In this document: positions 50,661 through 63,070 of the stretch, piece after piece
Numbering within the stretch: the stretch's first letter is position 1
Layout of the letters: every line of letters starts with the position of its first letter
Origin: Microvelia longipes
Taxonomy: Eukaryota > Arthropoda > Insecta > Hemiptera > Veliidae
DNA length: 64,000 nucleotides
Assembly: GCA_018340805.1 (NCBI GenBank)
Contig: JACMZG010001863.1
Location: 24,925,610-24,989,609, forward strand
Direction of reading: 5' to 3'
Program-made: the position numbers and the translations under genes
Notes under the pieces: model-generated
Told to the model about the DNA's origin: nothing
Seen by the model: the letters and a program-made list of their open reading frames with translations, nothing else
Database searches by the model: none

Positions 50661-51939
50661 TGTACTATACTATTTTATTACTGCTTACTAAATACAGAAT
50701 TAATCTTCTAGTACAGTTGACGTTGTGAAGTAAAAGAGTTGGCATAGTAAACATTTATAGCTTTGCTGAATTGCTACCAAGTCGTAAATGTCGGGGGTAA
50801 AAGTGTATCAAAGTTATTTATTTAGGTTGCATCTCTTCAGAGTAGGTTATATCAGTGTCTAGTCCTATTTTCGTCCACTAGAGAGCAGTAATAATGGAGA
50901 ATGATGTTATTTTAAGGTGTTAAAACTTGCCATATCTGAGTTTATGGTGACACATTCAAGAGAATGTTATCAAGGATATTACTGCAGCCTAGGCCCTAAA
51001 AGTTGTTACTTTCACGTCTAAGTCAAGAAAACTTTAACATCTAATATAATATGTATCTATGTTGTTATTACTAACAGTTCATCATGTAACTGTATTAAAT
51101 TTAATTAATTACATTATTACATCTAAAAGTCATAAAATTATGGACTTATTTTGTATGTATTTCATTAGTTTAAGTAAAGTATTTATATACATAGATATAT
51201 ACGGGTTTTGACGTTAAATTTTACTTTTGTGTTGTGTGAGGCAAGCGTTAGTATTTGTGACACAAACAGTTTGCCTCTAAACGGGTCGATATACTCGAAA
51301 AAAGCTCCCCGAAAATGTTGCACGTGCCCTTATGTCTTTCCAACGAGATCTCTTCATATAAAGCTAACAACCTCAGAAAGTAAGAAAAACCTAAGAGCAA
51401 AACCTTTCTACCGGGTCACATGCACCTGATTCTTTACTTTTAACAAATAAAAATGAAATCAAATCAAATATATTACTTTTCTCCTTTTAAGTAAAATGGT
51501 AAATTTCTCATGTAAAAACAGTTTTATATGAGGAGTAACATTTATGTTATTAATTAATCAATTATTAATTAAAATTTATTAATTCTTTTTCTATGCATCA
51601 TAGTATCATTTGCATTTATTCTAAAAATATCAATAATAACTTGTTTAAACTGCGGTTTTAATTCAAGTTGAAAACATTTTATTGATTATTCGACATCTTA
51701 AATTTAATACAAAAATAATCTCAATTAGTTCAATGAAAATTCAGTATCAATAAAGTTGAATCACAATAAATTTATGAAAGTACTCTTTTTGGCTACAGTA
51801 TTTTATAAAATACTGCATGCAAAGTAAAGTCGAGCTTGCGAACACAGTTCATTCGTTATACCATAGTTATCAATGCACTCATGTAATGCTGGCTTAAGAC
51901 AACTTAACTGCTTTAAGGCGTGCCCATAATTTAACCTAA

Positions 51940-52175
51940 TATAAGTTTATTTGTCTGCCTCCGTGGCCGTGATCGTAAAGGCGTTCGATTTCGGAACCGG
52001 AGGTCCGGGGTTCGCAGCCCGGTCTATGCTCTAAGATCTTATGAATAGTATTTGTATAAAATGATTTCACCAACTTTAATTAATTCTTAGAGTGTAGTAG
52101 ATGCAACCCACCTGAGGTGGTTCCCGCAGGGTGAATACCCTGATGGCCGAAAGGCCTAAAACGGATTTCATTTCA
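51940..52175 (+). mobile_element. tRNA-derived SINE, second copy
   Basis: The head gcctccgtggccgtgatcg, box-B-like ggggttcgcagccc (near 52008) and body end gaggtggttcccgcagggt match the SINE at 33147-33436. Possible short target duplications are ataagttt (51940 region) and ataagttt (52173 region). It is shorter in the middle than the first copy. Pol III-type promoter boxes are inferred from the resemblance to tRNA. Confidence 0.85.
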
Positions 52176-52489
52176 TAAGTTTTTATTTTTAAGACATATT
52201 ATTACGCCTGTATTTGGTCAATGCATAAAATACTAAAACATCTCTGAGATCAGAATTGGATTTTTATCATAATAATTTTGTATTATAATTGTAATATATG
52301 TATAATATTTGCTATTAACATCTACTTTAAAATAATGATAACAATAATAATAAAAAAAAAACGAAATATCGAGTTATAAAATTAATTTGTTTTCAATATT
52401 AGTTCAAGCTTTTTTTGTTGGGGTAATAAAGTAAATAAACCATCTGTTATTGAATGATTTATTTCCTCTAATACTTTTATTACTTCATT

Positions 52490-53046
52490 CATAGAGATAT
52501 ATTACTATAGGGGGCCCTATTGGTTGAATTTTGAAACATCGGAAAACTAACCTGGCTGTATTCAGTCATCAAAAAACTAAAATATAATTATAAACACTAC
52601 AAGAATAAAATAACTTATGTAGTAGACCGTGTTAAATACAAGTCAAAAACAAACAATGTGCGGGAGGCCGAAAACATCTATTAATATAACTCTTGGATGA
52701 GGTTTAATAAGGTTACACAAGCCCCTAAGAGCATAGAGATATATACTAGAGAGGGCATGCCTATCTCAATGCATTGGAAGACCTGAAAAATCGTTTTGGG
52801 GCTCCCAGGAGCTCTGTGTAACCTCATTAAAACCTTCTTCAAGAGTAAGTAAAGGTTATTATAAATAAATTGTTTTCGGATTTCCTCATATTTTTTGAGT
52901 TTTGATTTATATTTTTAGCGTTCATCTGTATATTTTACTGTACTTTTGTATTGATTATTTGATAATATTATATGGCGAAGGGGGTCAGGTTACTTTTGTG
53001 ATGTTTCAAATTCAACTAATAGGGCCATCTAGTTGTAATCTCTATG
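52490..53046. mobile_element. ~557-bp MITE with ~70-bp terminal inverted repeats
   Basis: The left end catagagatat, ggccctattggttgaattt, gaaacatc is the complement of the right end (aatctctatg preceded by aactaatagggccat). Inside, gatgaggttta...ggttacacaag and its inverse gtgtaacctcattaaaacct form a second inverted pair, so the element is nested or a double palindrome. 53047-53130 repeats the internal gagccccaaaaagatgtttc block. Related fragments are at 7420-7652 and 62786-62895. Confidence 0.75.
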
Positions 53047-53166
53047 CTTAAGAGCCCCAAAAAGATGTTTCAGGTCCCTTAATGTGTTGAGATATGATAT
53101 GCCCTCTCTAGTATTTATCTCTATGACTTCATTAGTATTGGCAGACATTTGTCAATCACATTTGCA

Positions 53167-54560
53167 AGAGTCTAGCCCTCAACTGTGCACGGAGGAAATA
53201 TAAATAATATGTAGAAAATTTGTAGTTATGACTCAGGTTTAGAGTAATTTTTTTTATATGTTTAAACTTGTTTAGCCGCCCATCCTCTTACTTTGGACTC
53301 GCTTCGCTCGTACTCTTGCAAAAAACAATCTATTACAGTACCTACGGTCACCCTTCCACGTACTGATCACGTATTAATCGTACTTGACGCAAGTGATCCG
53401 ACAAAAACTGTAAATAGACTATCCGTTTTAAAAATAAGCTTTATGTTCTTGTTTATTATAAAGGAGGAATACAATCATATTACATTTTATATCATTAGAA
53501 TAATTTCCAATTATTTAAGGATCTAATTCTAACAATTAGCTGAAACTTGACGCGTTTGGTCTTACATTGGAGTCACATGCGTGACAAATGTATACTTAAT
53601 CAGAGCATATTCCGTGTTTTAAGCGATTTTAAAATGCATTAATATCATTATTAGCGCTTAATGAAGTCATAAAAATTTTCCGGATAGTAAAATTTCTCCT
53701 AAATGTTAATTTTTCAACCAATTATCAACTCTCTAGCATTAATAAACTAGGATCTACATTGATAATAAACACACACATACAGACAGACAACTTAGTGAAA
53801 ACTACTCAGAAGGTCTTGAAAACTCCTAAAACGTATAATTCATTTGTTAGATCATAAAAGTTAAGCAGCATCGAGCAAGGACAGTGCCTGGATGGGTGAC
53901 CGCTGGGAAACCTAATGTATTTACGATCTGAGCCCGAGCGAAGCTAGTCTGAGGACGTGCTGGAGTATAATTGTTTGATTTGTATTTTCTGAGGACGAGC
54001 GAAGCGAGTTCGAAGCAGTGAGGATGAGCGTAGTGAATCCGATGTAGTGACGAAAAGTTCCGAGGTACCTCGTACCCGTATTTTTATGACTTAAAAGTGA
54101 CTCAGAAATGAAATCATATTCTTAATTATAAAATTAATTATTATAAAGATCTTGAGTTCTTTTTAGCAAGTTTCTATTCCTTTTGAAGTAATACGAAAAA
54201 TAAATATTATAATTATAGATTAACTCTATGCTATAATTTAATATTTGTCTGCTTAAATTAAAACTGATGAATAGTTAATGAACATAATTAAGGTTTATTT
54301 ATCTAATTAATTAATTAGTCCAATCGATTGTAACATGTATACTTAATTTATAAATTTGGCACTTTATGTATCGCCTTTGCTTAGTTCTAGAGTGGCTAAA
54401 TAAACTATGTTTTTGTAGGTACTATACATACCAATTTAATATACTAAATTATTTATTAGATTAAACCCGCATTAGAAGTTTAAATACATGAAAACATCTA
54501 TATTTAACCTGGGTCCAAACATCATATTTTTTCCGTGCACAGTTGCGGGCTAGACTCTTA
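53167..54560. mobile_element. inverted-repeat-bounded segment (~1.4 kb) containing a 5S repeat
   Basis: aagagtctagccctcaactg with tgcacggag (53166-53195) is the near-complement of 54531-54560. The interior includes the TTCG-type palindrome actcgcttcgctcgtactc (53298 region) and the 5S-family copy at 53760-54075. No transposase was found. It may be a TIR element with a nested insertion, or two independent fragments. Confidence 0.5.
53760..54075 (+). repeat. 5S-containing repeat copy
   Basis: 5S-like block aagttaagcagcatcgagc ... ctggatgggtgaccgctgg (53858-53908), the best match to 5S rRNA box C in the window. It is followed by the tail gcccgagcgaagc, ttctgaggacgagcgaagc, gaggatgagcgtagtgaatc and gttccgaggtacc. 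A reverse-orientation family piece (cagacagacaacttagtgaa) lies immediately upstream at 53770-53830. Confidence 0.7.
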
Positions 54561-55759
54561 TTTTCGTAAAGTATAAAGATAATGAACTACTAAAACCAAG
54601 TAAATAAACTAAAAATCGTAATAAAAATACAAACAATACTGAACAGTAAAAAGTGTAGAGTATCTATAAACAAGAACAAATAAAGATGTTTATTAATAAA
54701 ATAATTTTAAATAATAACTTCAATCTAAATAAAGATTAATATTTTCTTAGGGGATATTTGTATGCGTAGGTTGGCCATTCTTATTATAGCATGATTTGCA
54801 ATTATTGGTTTTTTGCATTCCTGCTTAGTATTTTGAATATTTTTAAAAACATTAATTATTCTTTTCCTATTTTGTGTGCGGTATTTATAATTATAACTGC
54901 TCTAACTATCCAATCAGTGTTTTCATTAAACAAGGAAAATGCGGAAAGAAACAACAGAAAAAGAAAATGAACTGCTCTTATAAGATGGCGTAGAACCAAT
55001 ATCATGAGAAGTGTTTATTACGGTAAACTGATTTGAATTTTAAATTTATTTTACCAATAAAGTTTCGAAAGCAGACAGCATAATATTGTGCTTAATTAAT
55101 ATTTTGATGAAATATCATAAAGAAAAGGTAAATAATTTCATACTGAAATACATTTATTTAACAAATAACCAAATAAATTGAAAGCAATAATAATTATTAA
55201 AATAACCTGACTTTGGACTTTGGTTCAACCCCGACAAGTGTCTACACGACATATTATCGGGATTCAACCTACAAATTTTGGCTGTTGATACCGGTGTGCT
55301 ACATTGGGTTGAACACCGTTGACTCCGTCTACACGGAGTAAAATCGTGTAAAATAAACACCTTGTGTAGACGAAGTAAATATTATTAATCGAAGGTGTTC
55401 AGGCCACTTCCCATGTTTCTAAATTCATCCGATGGGACCTCTCTAGTAATAATGTCTCTATGAAAACGCCGTCTGAACAAGGTAGTATTGTTTATTTCTG
55501 TCTAGAAAAAAGGGTGAAGTGGCTGGGTTTACTGTTTTAAAAAATCCTTTTAACGGGGACCAAGTCACTGCCTTCTTGATTTCTAACCTTGCAATAAATC
55601 ACGTAAAAGAAAACAAGTGTTAGTAAAATATCATCATCATTAGTGGGAAATATCATAACCTTGATAAAACCTTCTAGAACTTCTGAACAAAACAAAATAT
55701 TCACAGGTAAATTGGCTGCCTAATAAAGGTATTTGAAATTTAGTTCAAGTGTATACCTT

Positions 55760-56060
55760 TACTTAGTAAATAATTACACTGAGTTTCGTTTCAATGCGAC
55801 CATTTTAGCTATAACTTTTGTTGGATCATAAAAGTTAAGCAGCATTGAGCGTGACAGTAATGTATGGGTGACCGCTGAGTATGAAACGGATGCATTTACT
55901 ATCTGAGGACAAGCGAAGAGAGTCTGAGGAAATGCTGCAGTTTAAATTTGGCGAATTGCATATTCTGAGGACGAGCAAAGCGAATCCAAATCAGGGAGCA
56001 TGAGCATAGCGCATCCGATATGAAGAGGGAAAGTTCCGAGGTACCCTGTACCTGATTTTT
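55760..56060 (+). repeat. 5S-containing repeat copy
   Basis: cactgagtttcgtttcaatg, ttgttggatcataaaagtt, the 5S-like block (aagcagcattgagcgtgac ... gtatgggtgaccgctg, 55836-55880), then tatctgaggacaagcgaag, attctgaggacgagcaaag, gagcatgagcatagcgcatc and gttccgaggtacc. Same 3' structure as the copy at 53760. Confidence 0.7.
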
Positions 56061-57050
56061 TTGAATATTGAATAATTCATACAGATAATTATTATAAACA
56101 ATAAGTAATTAAGATAAATATGATTAAATAAAAATTACTCTCAATCTAAGAGTTTTTATTTATTTATATGTCAATTGACGTTAAATAATTCATAGGGTTG
56201 CTTTTTATAATAAAGGAAAAGGCTAGGAAGAAGCTATGAACAATCTTGGAGGGATTTTTAAAAAAGTTTCTGAATACCGGCCTTAGTCTATATTAAATTG
56301 TGAAATCAATTTACAAATATTTTTGTTTCCATCCTTAACCTATCTTTGTGGTCTTTGAATCAAAACATTATTTCTCTGAAATATTTATTTGTCAGCGACA
56401 TATTTATTTTGATTACAACTAAATTACTTTTGGAAATAAGTTTGTAGAATGTGGTTGACAGGTGCTTAATTACATTTTAGCTTAATCATTCACCTTTGCT
56501 TTATTTATTCCTATTTTACATTTTCATAACAGTTTTACCAAAAGTAATCAATACCAGGTATAAAAATAAGCATTGTTTTCAGATGAAATTTGGTTAAAAA
56601 GAAATCAATGTGTAATGAAGTAATAGTAATCTTAGAAAAATTATTATTATTAAATAAAAAAAAAATATTATCAAATTATTTCTTAAATACAGAATACATA
56701 GTGACTTACATATCTCCATACTTACATCTAGCATACAGAATTTTAGAAATTACTTGCTTTTCGAAAAACCTAAGTTTTAGATCATAATAAAACATTAAAC
56801 TTATACTTATGTTATGAAATTTTATTCTTTGACCTTAACATAAAGAACTTAAGCCGTTTGGGAATACATAAAATTAAAAGCACTAGATAAAATTAACGAA
56901 ATTCTTGAGATTTATTTATTTGAAATTTTGTAAATTATTTTTTAAGTATATTTGAAATGGAAATTATTATAATTTTTTATGGACTTTACCTTCTAAGGCT
57001 TAATATTTTATGCTGATTATTTTATTTGATAATTTAATTATCTGTTACAG

Positions 57051-57267
57051 TATTATCAGTGTAAAGGCTAAATCGTTTGCGGACAGAGAAATCAGGTACA
57101 CCCTGAAAGCACAAGGACAAGGTGCCGGCACATTTAATATTGGACCGACATCTGGTATAGTCAAATTAGCTAAAGAACTTGATTTTGAAGATCTAAGACA
57201 ACCTCATGTATACTCTCTGATAGTGACAGCCACTGAGGATTCTGGTGGATTTTCAACATCTGTTGAG
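57051..57267 (+). CDS. CadN: neural cadherin (CadN) exon
   Basis: 217-nt exon between tctgttacag and donor GTAAAT. The first base completes Asp, then IISVKAKSFADREIRYTL, GQGAGTFNIGPTSGIVKLAK and ELDFEDLRQPHVYSLIVTA. This is a cadherin repeat body with the canonical LDFE turn and the TATEDS calcium-site strand. It ends on a codon boundary (SVE) and continues at 57978 with LTIRVTDVNDNAPKF. The frame continues into intron only as 12 extra meaningless codons after the donor. Confidence 0.97.
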
Positions 57268-57977
57268 GTAAATATTTTTCCTTTGAAAATTACAACTCTC
57301 AATGAGATGAATAGTTAGGTTGTCAGCATGCTAGTACTCACTATGCTCAGATACAGACTAGCTTTTGGAATCTAACAAGACGAGGTTTTCTGTATCAGGA
57401 TTGGAGTATTAATTTAAATATGTAATTCTATTACATCAAAAGAGAAAATTTACTAGTTGTGCATCATCTGTTTAGAGAAGACAAGCAATAAATCCACTTC
57501 TTTATCTATTAAAGAAGAAGTGAATCCAGCTTGTTGCTGTTAATTATTTGCACCTTAATAATTATTTTGTGCAACAACTATTCACTCTTTTTTTAAATTT
57601 TGTTATTCCTAAAATAACATTTCATTTATTATAATATGATAATTTATAAAATAGGATATACCGATAATGTTTTGTATAATATATACCAACTTCGTATTTC
57701 CCCTAATTTTAAACTTAATTAAGCGGACAGACATTAATAAAGTGCTTAATAAAGTTTAAAATTAGTGGAAAGACATTAATATTATTGTAGAAATTCCTCT
57801 GCGCTCACTGAAGTTAATGTTATATTCTTATTTGATTTAATGTAATGTAAAGTATTTGGTTATTTTTTTGTTTAATTTAAATCTAATTTATTTACTTATT
57901 TTTATTGAGGTAAATGTATATGTGTGAAAAAAAAGTTTCAAATGAATTAACAAGTTTAAAAACTTTTTTGTTTTCAG
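57268..57977 (+). other. CadN: CadN intron (710 bp)
   Basis: AT-rich, phase 0. Contains the miniature inverted-repeat derivative at 57696-57774. Acceptor ttgttttcag. Confidence 0.95.
57696..57774. mobile_element. 79-bp miniature of the MITE at 61-258
   Basis: The left arm cccctaattttaaacttaat and right arm taaagtttaaaattagtgg are inverted repeats separated by ~19 bp. The right arm and following aaagac match the right end of the element at 61-258 (gtttaaaattagtggaaaga). Almost all internal sequence is gone. Confidence 0.75.
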
Positions 57978-58254
57978 TTAACAATACGAGTAACTGATGT
58001 GAATGATAATGCTCCTAAATTTGAATTACCAGATTATCAAGCTCATAATGTAGATGAAGATATTGCTCTCGGTACATCCATCCTTAAAGTCAAAGCTACA
58101 GACGCTGATTCCGGACAGAATGCTGAAATAGAGTACTTTGTTTCTGATGATCACTTTGCTGTTGATGCCTCCGGAGTTATTAATAATAATAAACAACTTG
58201 ATGCTGATAATAATAATGCTTATTATGAATTTGTCATTACTGCCAAAGATAAGG
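57978..58254 (+). CDS. CadN: neural cadherin (CadN) exon
   Basis: 277-nt exon, ttgttttcag to GTAAGT, phase 0 in and phase 1 out. It encodes LTIRVTDVNDNAPKF (a classic DxNDNxP calcium-binding linker), then the next repeat: YQAHNVDEDIALGTSILKV, DADSGQNAEIEYFVSDDH, QLDADNNNAYYEF and TAKDK. The DAD and LDAD/AKD motifs bind calcium between adjacent repeats. The upstream in-frame ATG at 57999 is internal and not a start. The stop at 58296-58298 lies beyond the donor. Confidence 0.98.
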
Positions 58255-59084
58255 GTAAGTTGTTTAATTTTTTTAGATTAATTTATTATGCTTATTAAGA
58301 CACTATTGGGAAAAATAAAGTTAGCATCAAATTTCATCAACCCTAATGAAGTTTATTATGTAATTATACCCTTCAGCTTACAAGCATTTAAGCTTCATTT
58401 GTGTTCCATAATCTCTACTCATTTCATTAGGTTAGCTAATATATTAATTGCTATTTAATGATAAGAAAGATAAGGGATACTCAAATAAGAAACCGAAATT
58501 CAATCACATCATTCAAATCACATTTCATTTTTAATAAATATGCATTATAGTTTTATATGAAAACACTCAGACAACAGAATAATAATTATAAAAAGGGTAT
58601 GAAACAAAGTTTACTCTTTTTTTAAGTACTTAAAAAAATAATTATTTTATTTAATTTTAGGTAGATTAAATTTTAACTAAAAATAATATTTATATTAAGA
58701 CAAGTGCTCATAAATAAGTTAAAAATTTGTTTTAGAAAGAACAATAATGGAAAAGTCTGTTTCTTCTTCTACCTGGCAAATTTATAAATTTTAACCCCAT
58801 TTAGTTGCTTCTATTTTCTGCTGTCCTTATTATATTTAACATTTCATTCTTATTGAAACTTTAAATAAAAGAAGAATGCTATTTTAAGTTTAAAGTACTT
58901 TTTTGAGTTAGAAGTTTTACTTTGCTTGAGTTTTGATCTTGAAAGTTATTTTCTCACATATTAACTTAACTCCTAGCTTCTTAATAATCTTAATAAAATT
59001 TATAGTTTAATTCTATGCATAAATTTAAATTCAACTCATATATAATATTAGTATAATATTAATATATATTATAAATATATATAT

Positions 59085-59159
<75 letters not shown>

Positions 59160-60410
59160 ATATTAAAATAGATTCTGTTGAATAAAATCAAGGGCAAAAT
59201 AAAAGGGGACCAAGGATATATAGAACCAATTATTCTATTGTAATATGACTATGAATTCATAGTCAATAGAGTAATGGATTCTAATTCTTTGCTTTAGCAT
59301 TTGGCAAACTTACCGTAAATCTGAACCAACATCCAATCAGCTGTGTAGTTATTCAATTTATGAATACACAAAAATATGTCTCTGAATTCCCTTTTTTTCT
59401 CTGTTTCTAGTTTTTGTTTACATAAAATATTTTATAGCAGTACAACGATTTTTAAATATAATATAAAAAGACAGTTAGTTATCAAGCTATAGCTATACTT
59501 ATCAAATAAAATTATCTAATCAATAATTTAATTATTAACTCAAAGTTTGTAATAAATATTTAGAAAATGTCTTGATCAAAGTTGTATGACTGGAAATGAA
59601 GCTATAAAATTTATATTTTAAAGAAAATATTCTTCAATTAGAAGAAGCAGAGTAAAGTTTAAAACTCTTTATCATTTTGTATTTAAAAAGAAAATATATT
59701 AAAGAAAAACTTTTTAACACTCAGACATATTTACTAAAGATATCTTGTTTCCTTTTTGAATAATAATAATTATATGGAATTTTCTTTATCCCTTTAAAGA
59801 GTACTTTGTTATCAAAAACTTAAATGTTCTTAGAAAACCTTTTTCTTGTTGTATGCTTAATTAATTTCTCCTTTTTATCTTTTGCTCCTTTTTAAACTAA
59901 TTCTGCACTACAGATATTTTTACTTTAATTCTTCATTCATGAATGAAAATAATAATTTTAAAAACGTTTTTGTTGGTATTACATTTTATGCAAGTGGTTT
60001 ATTAAAAATTTCTTTGGAAGGAAATGATATTTTTAGAATCAACAAATCAACATATTTTCTTAACAGTTGTTTAGCTTCCTCAAATGTCAAGAGAGTTTTA
60101 TACAAAATTAGTTAAAACATTAAATACTTATTGCTACCTTCATTTATTAATTAATAATCAAATACAAATCTTGAGTTTGACTTTTGACCTACAAAGGTTG
60201 CCTTCAAACCTAAATTAAGAAATCAATTTATTTGATACAAATAAATCATCAATAGAAGACCCAAAATGAAATATTTATTATTTTAAAATTTGTTTTTTCT
60301 CATGTTTTATAATTTATTATTAAAATTTATTATGTTCAATTATTTGTGGAATTGATTTTAATTTTTTCTGTTTGTTAAAATTGCTAATTAACTAAAATTA
60401 CTGTCAACAG
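58255..60410 (+). other. CadN: CadN intron (~2.2 kb)
   Basis: AT-rich with one long TA tract. The 77-codon frame 59882-60115 has no recognisable domain. Acceptor ctgtcaacag. Confidence 0.93.
59038..59164. repeat. (TA)n microsatellite tract
   Basis: Alternating TA with TAA breaks. Confidence 0.95.
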
Positions 60411-60582
60411 GTGAACCCGCTAAAACTGGTACAGCTACTGTTAGAATTTATACGAAAAATAAAAACGATGAAGAACCTAAGTTCTCACAACAAGTGTACA
60501 CACCTAATGTGGATGAAAATGCAGGGCCTAATACTCTGGTTACCACTGTAGTAGCTTCAGATAAAGATGGAGATAATGTCAG
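60411..60582 (+). CDS. CadN: neural cadherin (CadN) exon
   Basis: 172-nt exon, ctgtcaacag to the weaker donor GTTTGT. The first two bases complete Gly, giving GEPAKTGTATVRIYTKNKND, then EEPKFSQQVYTPNVDENAG and TVVASDKDGDNVR. It covers the end of one cadherin repeat, an NKNDEEP calcium linker and the first half of the next. It ends two bases into Arg, completed at 60857. The phase agrees on both sides, which confirms the unusual donor. Confidence 0.97.
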
Positions 60583-60856
60583 GTTTGTCTGTCTTTTTTT
60601 TAATCTTCTTTGTCTCATCTCTTTATTTTAATTAACATGTTGATTCCATTATTATTTTCTTAACTGATATATTTTTTTCTATAATTAAGAAAATTATTTA
60701 CTAAATTTTGCCTTGTCTATAAGGTATGAAAAATATGGATTGAATCATAGAGGAATGTATAGTACTAATCAGTGGATTGAATTAACTTTTCTTCTATTCT
60801 TTAATAGAATTTTTCTATAATTTACTATTCTTCACTTAACTTTATTCTTGTTACAG
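60583..60856 (+). other. CadN: CadN intron (274 bp)
   Basis: Short AT-rich intron with donor GTTTGT and acceptor cttgttacag. Confidence 0.93.
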
Positions 60857-61154
60857 GTTTGGTTTTGTGGGCGGTACGACGTCATCAGGTCAATTTGTGA
60901 TAGAGGAAATAACAGGTGTGATACGTTTGCACTCTAAGGCCATTACCCTGGACAGGGATAAATACGAACTCAATGTAACTGCCATGGACGATGGATCATG
61001 TTGCGTCAATGGTGATCAAACCATTCACACTTCTACTGCAGTAGTAGTTGTTTTTATTACTGATGTCAATGATAACAAGCCCATATTTAAAGATTGTGGT
61101 ACTTATTATCCAAAAGTTGAAGAAGGTGCTGCCAATGGAAGTCCAGTAATAAAG
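60857..61154 (+). CDS. CadN: neural cadherin (CadN) exon
   Basis: 298-nt exon, cttgttacag to GTAATA, phase 2 in and phase 0 out. It encodes FGFVGGTTSSGQFVIEEITG, the LDRDKYELNVTAMDDGSCCV segment (LDRD turn and AMDDG calcium site, with a Cys pair), STAVVVVFITDVNDNKPIF (linker) and the start of the next repeat, YYPKVEEGAANGSPVIK. The match to insect CadN is strong. The in-frame ATG-less start and the frame running 11 codons past the donor are not meaningful. Confidence 0.97.
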
Positions 61155-62328
61155 GTAATATTAATTAACGATTTTATTCATTTGTGAATCATGAGTAATT
61201 TTTTTTGAGGGGTTTGCACTTCACCGGGATCTGAGATACATGAATTGCTACAAAATAGTCTTTTTAAGATTATTTAATTTGTTGAAAATATCTTTAGGCG
61301 AATGAAAGATAAACAAATAAATAATCATAAACTGTCATATTTAGTCAAGTATTTTTCATTCTCGTTACCCTATTCGTCAAGATTGCGAACTTCCTTCTTC
61401 TTTTACCTTTGAAAATCTACTAGTGCTGGTCCTCCAAAATAGCAGTAAAAATGGAAGCATATGACTCTTCCTCCTGCCATTTTACAAATCTTTACTTGAT
61501 CTTTTATAAACTGAAAAAATATTCTTATAGAAATTGAACTTTTGAAAAAAATTTTCTAAAGCAAAAACTTAAAGAAACTTTTTCAATCAAATGTACTTCA
61601 AAAGATTATAAAAGAAACATGTTAAGATTGTGTACATGATTTTTTCTGTCTCCGGAAATACGCAGGTCTAACTGATTATTAAGTCTAACTTACTATTTTC
61701 TCTGCTACCAAGGGGGACCAGCACTGCTATGGAACTTCCAAATCGCTAAAGCTGGACTGCGGAAGCTTCATTGGAAAATGAAGCATATTTTTAGGGATTA
61801 TATTGAAGTAATGAAAGGTTAATTTAATTAAGTAGTGTAATCGTAGAAAAATCTGGGTGTGAAGGATGATGAAAAGGTGATGATGATCAAAAGGTCATTT
61901 ATCTTTTGATAAATGACAGACTAATAAATAATCATAAATTTTTATTTTGTGTCAAATATATTTCGTTCTTGCTCAGGAATTAAAAGTGTTTCATTTTTGA
62001 ACACAATTAATTGTTGGGAGCACCTCCTTGAATCAATGTGCTTTAAGTCTTAGAAGTTATGCTAAACCTTCAAAACTTATGTATTATATATTATACATTT
62101 TTTAATCAAAGGTGTCGTAATGTATTCCTTTTAACAGATTTTCCATTATTTTAAGTACAAAGTGGGAAAAGAAAAGCCAAAATTACTGTGGTTATGTTTT
62201 GATCAACTTTACTCCATCTGTTTATAATTTAATTTAATTAGGAGCCGTAATGTTTGAAATCATTATGCATTTATAAAATTGTGAGATAAGCAGGTTATTT
62301 TCTCACATTTAACTGTTTCTTTGGGTAG
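61155..62328 (+). other. CadN: CadN intron (~1.2 kb)
   Basis: AT-rich. It contains a loose inverted pair, ctagtgctggtcctcc (61419 region) against ggggaccagcactgctat (61713 region), possibly a small MITE. Acceptor tttctttgggtag. Confidence 0.9.
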
Positions 62329-62454
62329 GTTCACGCTACAGATGAAGATAAAGGTGTCAATGGTCAAGTAAAGTATTCTATAGTCCAGCAACCTAATCAA
62401 AAAGGAACTAAATTTACTGTGGATGAAGAAACTGGAGAAGTAACCACTAATAAG
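62329..62454 (+). CDS. CadN: neural cadherin (CadN) exon
   Basis: 126-nt exon (42 codons, phase 0 both sides) between ttgggtag and GTAATT. It encodes VHATDEDKGVNGQVKYSI, QQPNQKGTKF and VDEETGEVTTNK. This is the middle of the cadherin repeat that started in the previous exon, with the DED calcium motif and the typical VDEETG turn. It joins VFDREGDDGKF of the next exon, giving the family-typical NKVFDRE sequence. Confidence 0.97.
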
Positions 62455-62785
62455 GTAATTGAATATTTTATAATTTTTGAAAGGAATTAATAATCAAGTA
62501 GAGTTTTGAATTTAAAATGCCGTATTAGAATCTGTTTGTCTTGGGGCTTGTTTCTGAAAATTGTTGAGGTTTAGAAATATTAATGACAATATTAATATTC
62601 CATCAGATCGATCCTTCAGTCAAACTAATTTTACAGCTGTTTTTTTTAAGTTTTAACAGTTTTTGGAAGCAGACCCTGTACTGGATTATTTGTATTGTAA
62701 ATGGACAATAGTTTATTAGCTCATTGTCGCATTTTATCATTGTAGCTCCCAGTATGTTTATGCTAAATTTTAGCTCTTGTTGTTG

Positions 62786-62895
62786 TAAGTCATAGAGATA
62801 TATAATAGAGGGGGCATAGCCTATCTCAATACATTGAGAGCCCTGAAACATCTTTTTGGGGCTCTCAGGGGCTCTGTGTAACCTCATTGAAACCT
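62786..62895 (+). mobile_element. fragment of the 52.5-kb MITE family
   Basis: catagagatatataatagagg, gcctatctcaatacattga, tttttggggctctca and ggctctgtgtaacctcattg match the inside of the element at 52490-53046. Nearby, around 62960, cccgtacattgcttgtgttt also resembles the flank of that element. Confidence 0.75.
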
Positions 62896-63070
62896 CCTGT
62901 TACTTAATGTTAATGTTAGTAAGTTAATGTTATGATAAATCAATTCATTTCTGCTTCCCGTACATTGCTTGTGTTTTGATTAGTATTTTTAACGTTTTAC
63001 TATATAAGTATTAGTAATTTTTTAATGATTATTTGATTATATTCATAAGCAAATCCTCTGGCATGAGCAA

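Larger units (their letters stand above)
45607..57050 (+). other. CadN: CadN intron (~11.4 kb)
   Basis: Donor GTAAGT, acceptor tctgttacag, phase-compatible. 45.7-50.1 kb is plain AT-rich sequence apart from a doubtful 5S-family fragment at 46365-46520. From 50.2 to 56.1 kb it holds TA tracts, a SINE, a TIR element and two 5S-containing repeats. 54.6-55.7 and 56.1-57.0 kb show nothing I can define. The open frames at 51208-51429 and 53293-53526 have no recognisable domain. Confidence 0.9.

Noticed and set aside
53293..53526. 77-codon frame as a possible gene
   Set aside because: It starts in a repeated TTCG-palindrome tail within mobile-element debris and shows no recognisable domain.
53858..53908. 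Possible 5S rRNA gene
   Set aside because: Only the internal half of 5S is recognisable, and all copies share the same non-5S flanks. They are repeat-family members.
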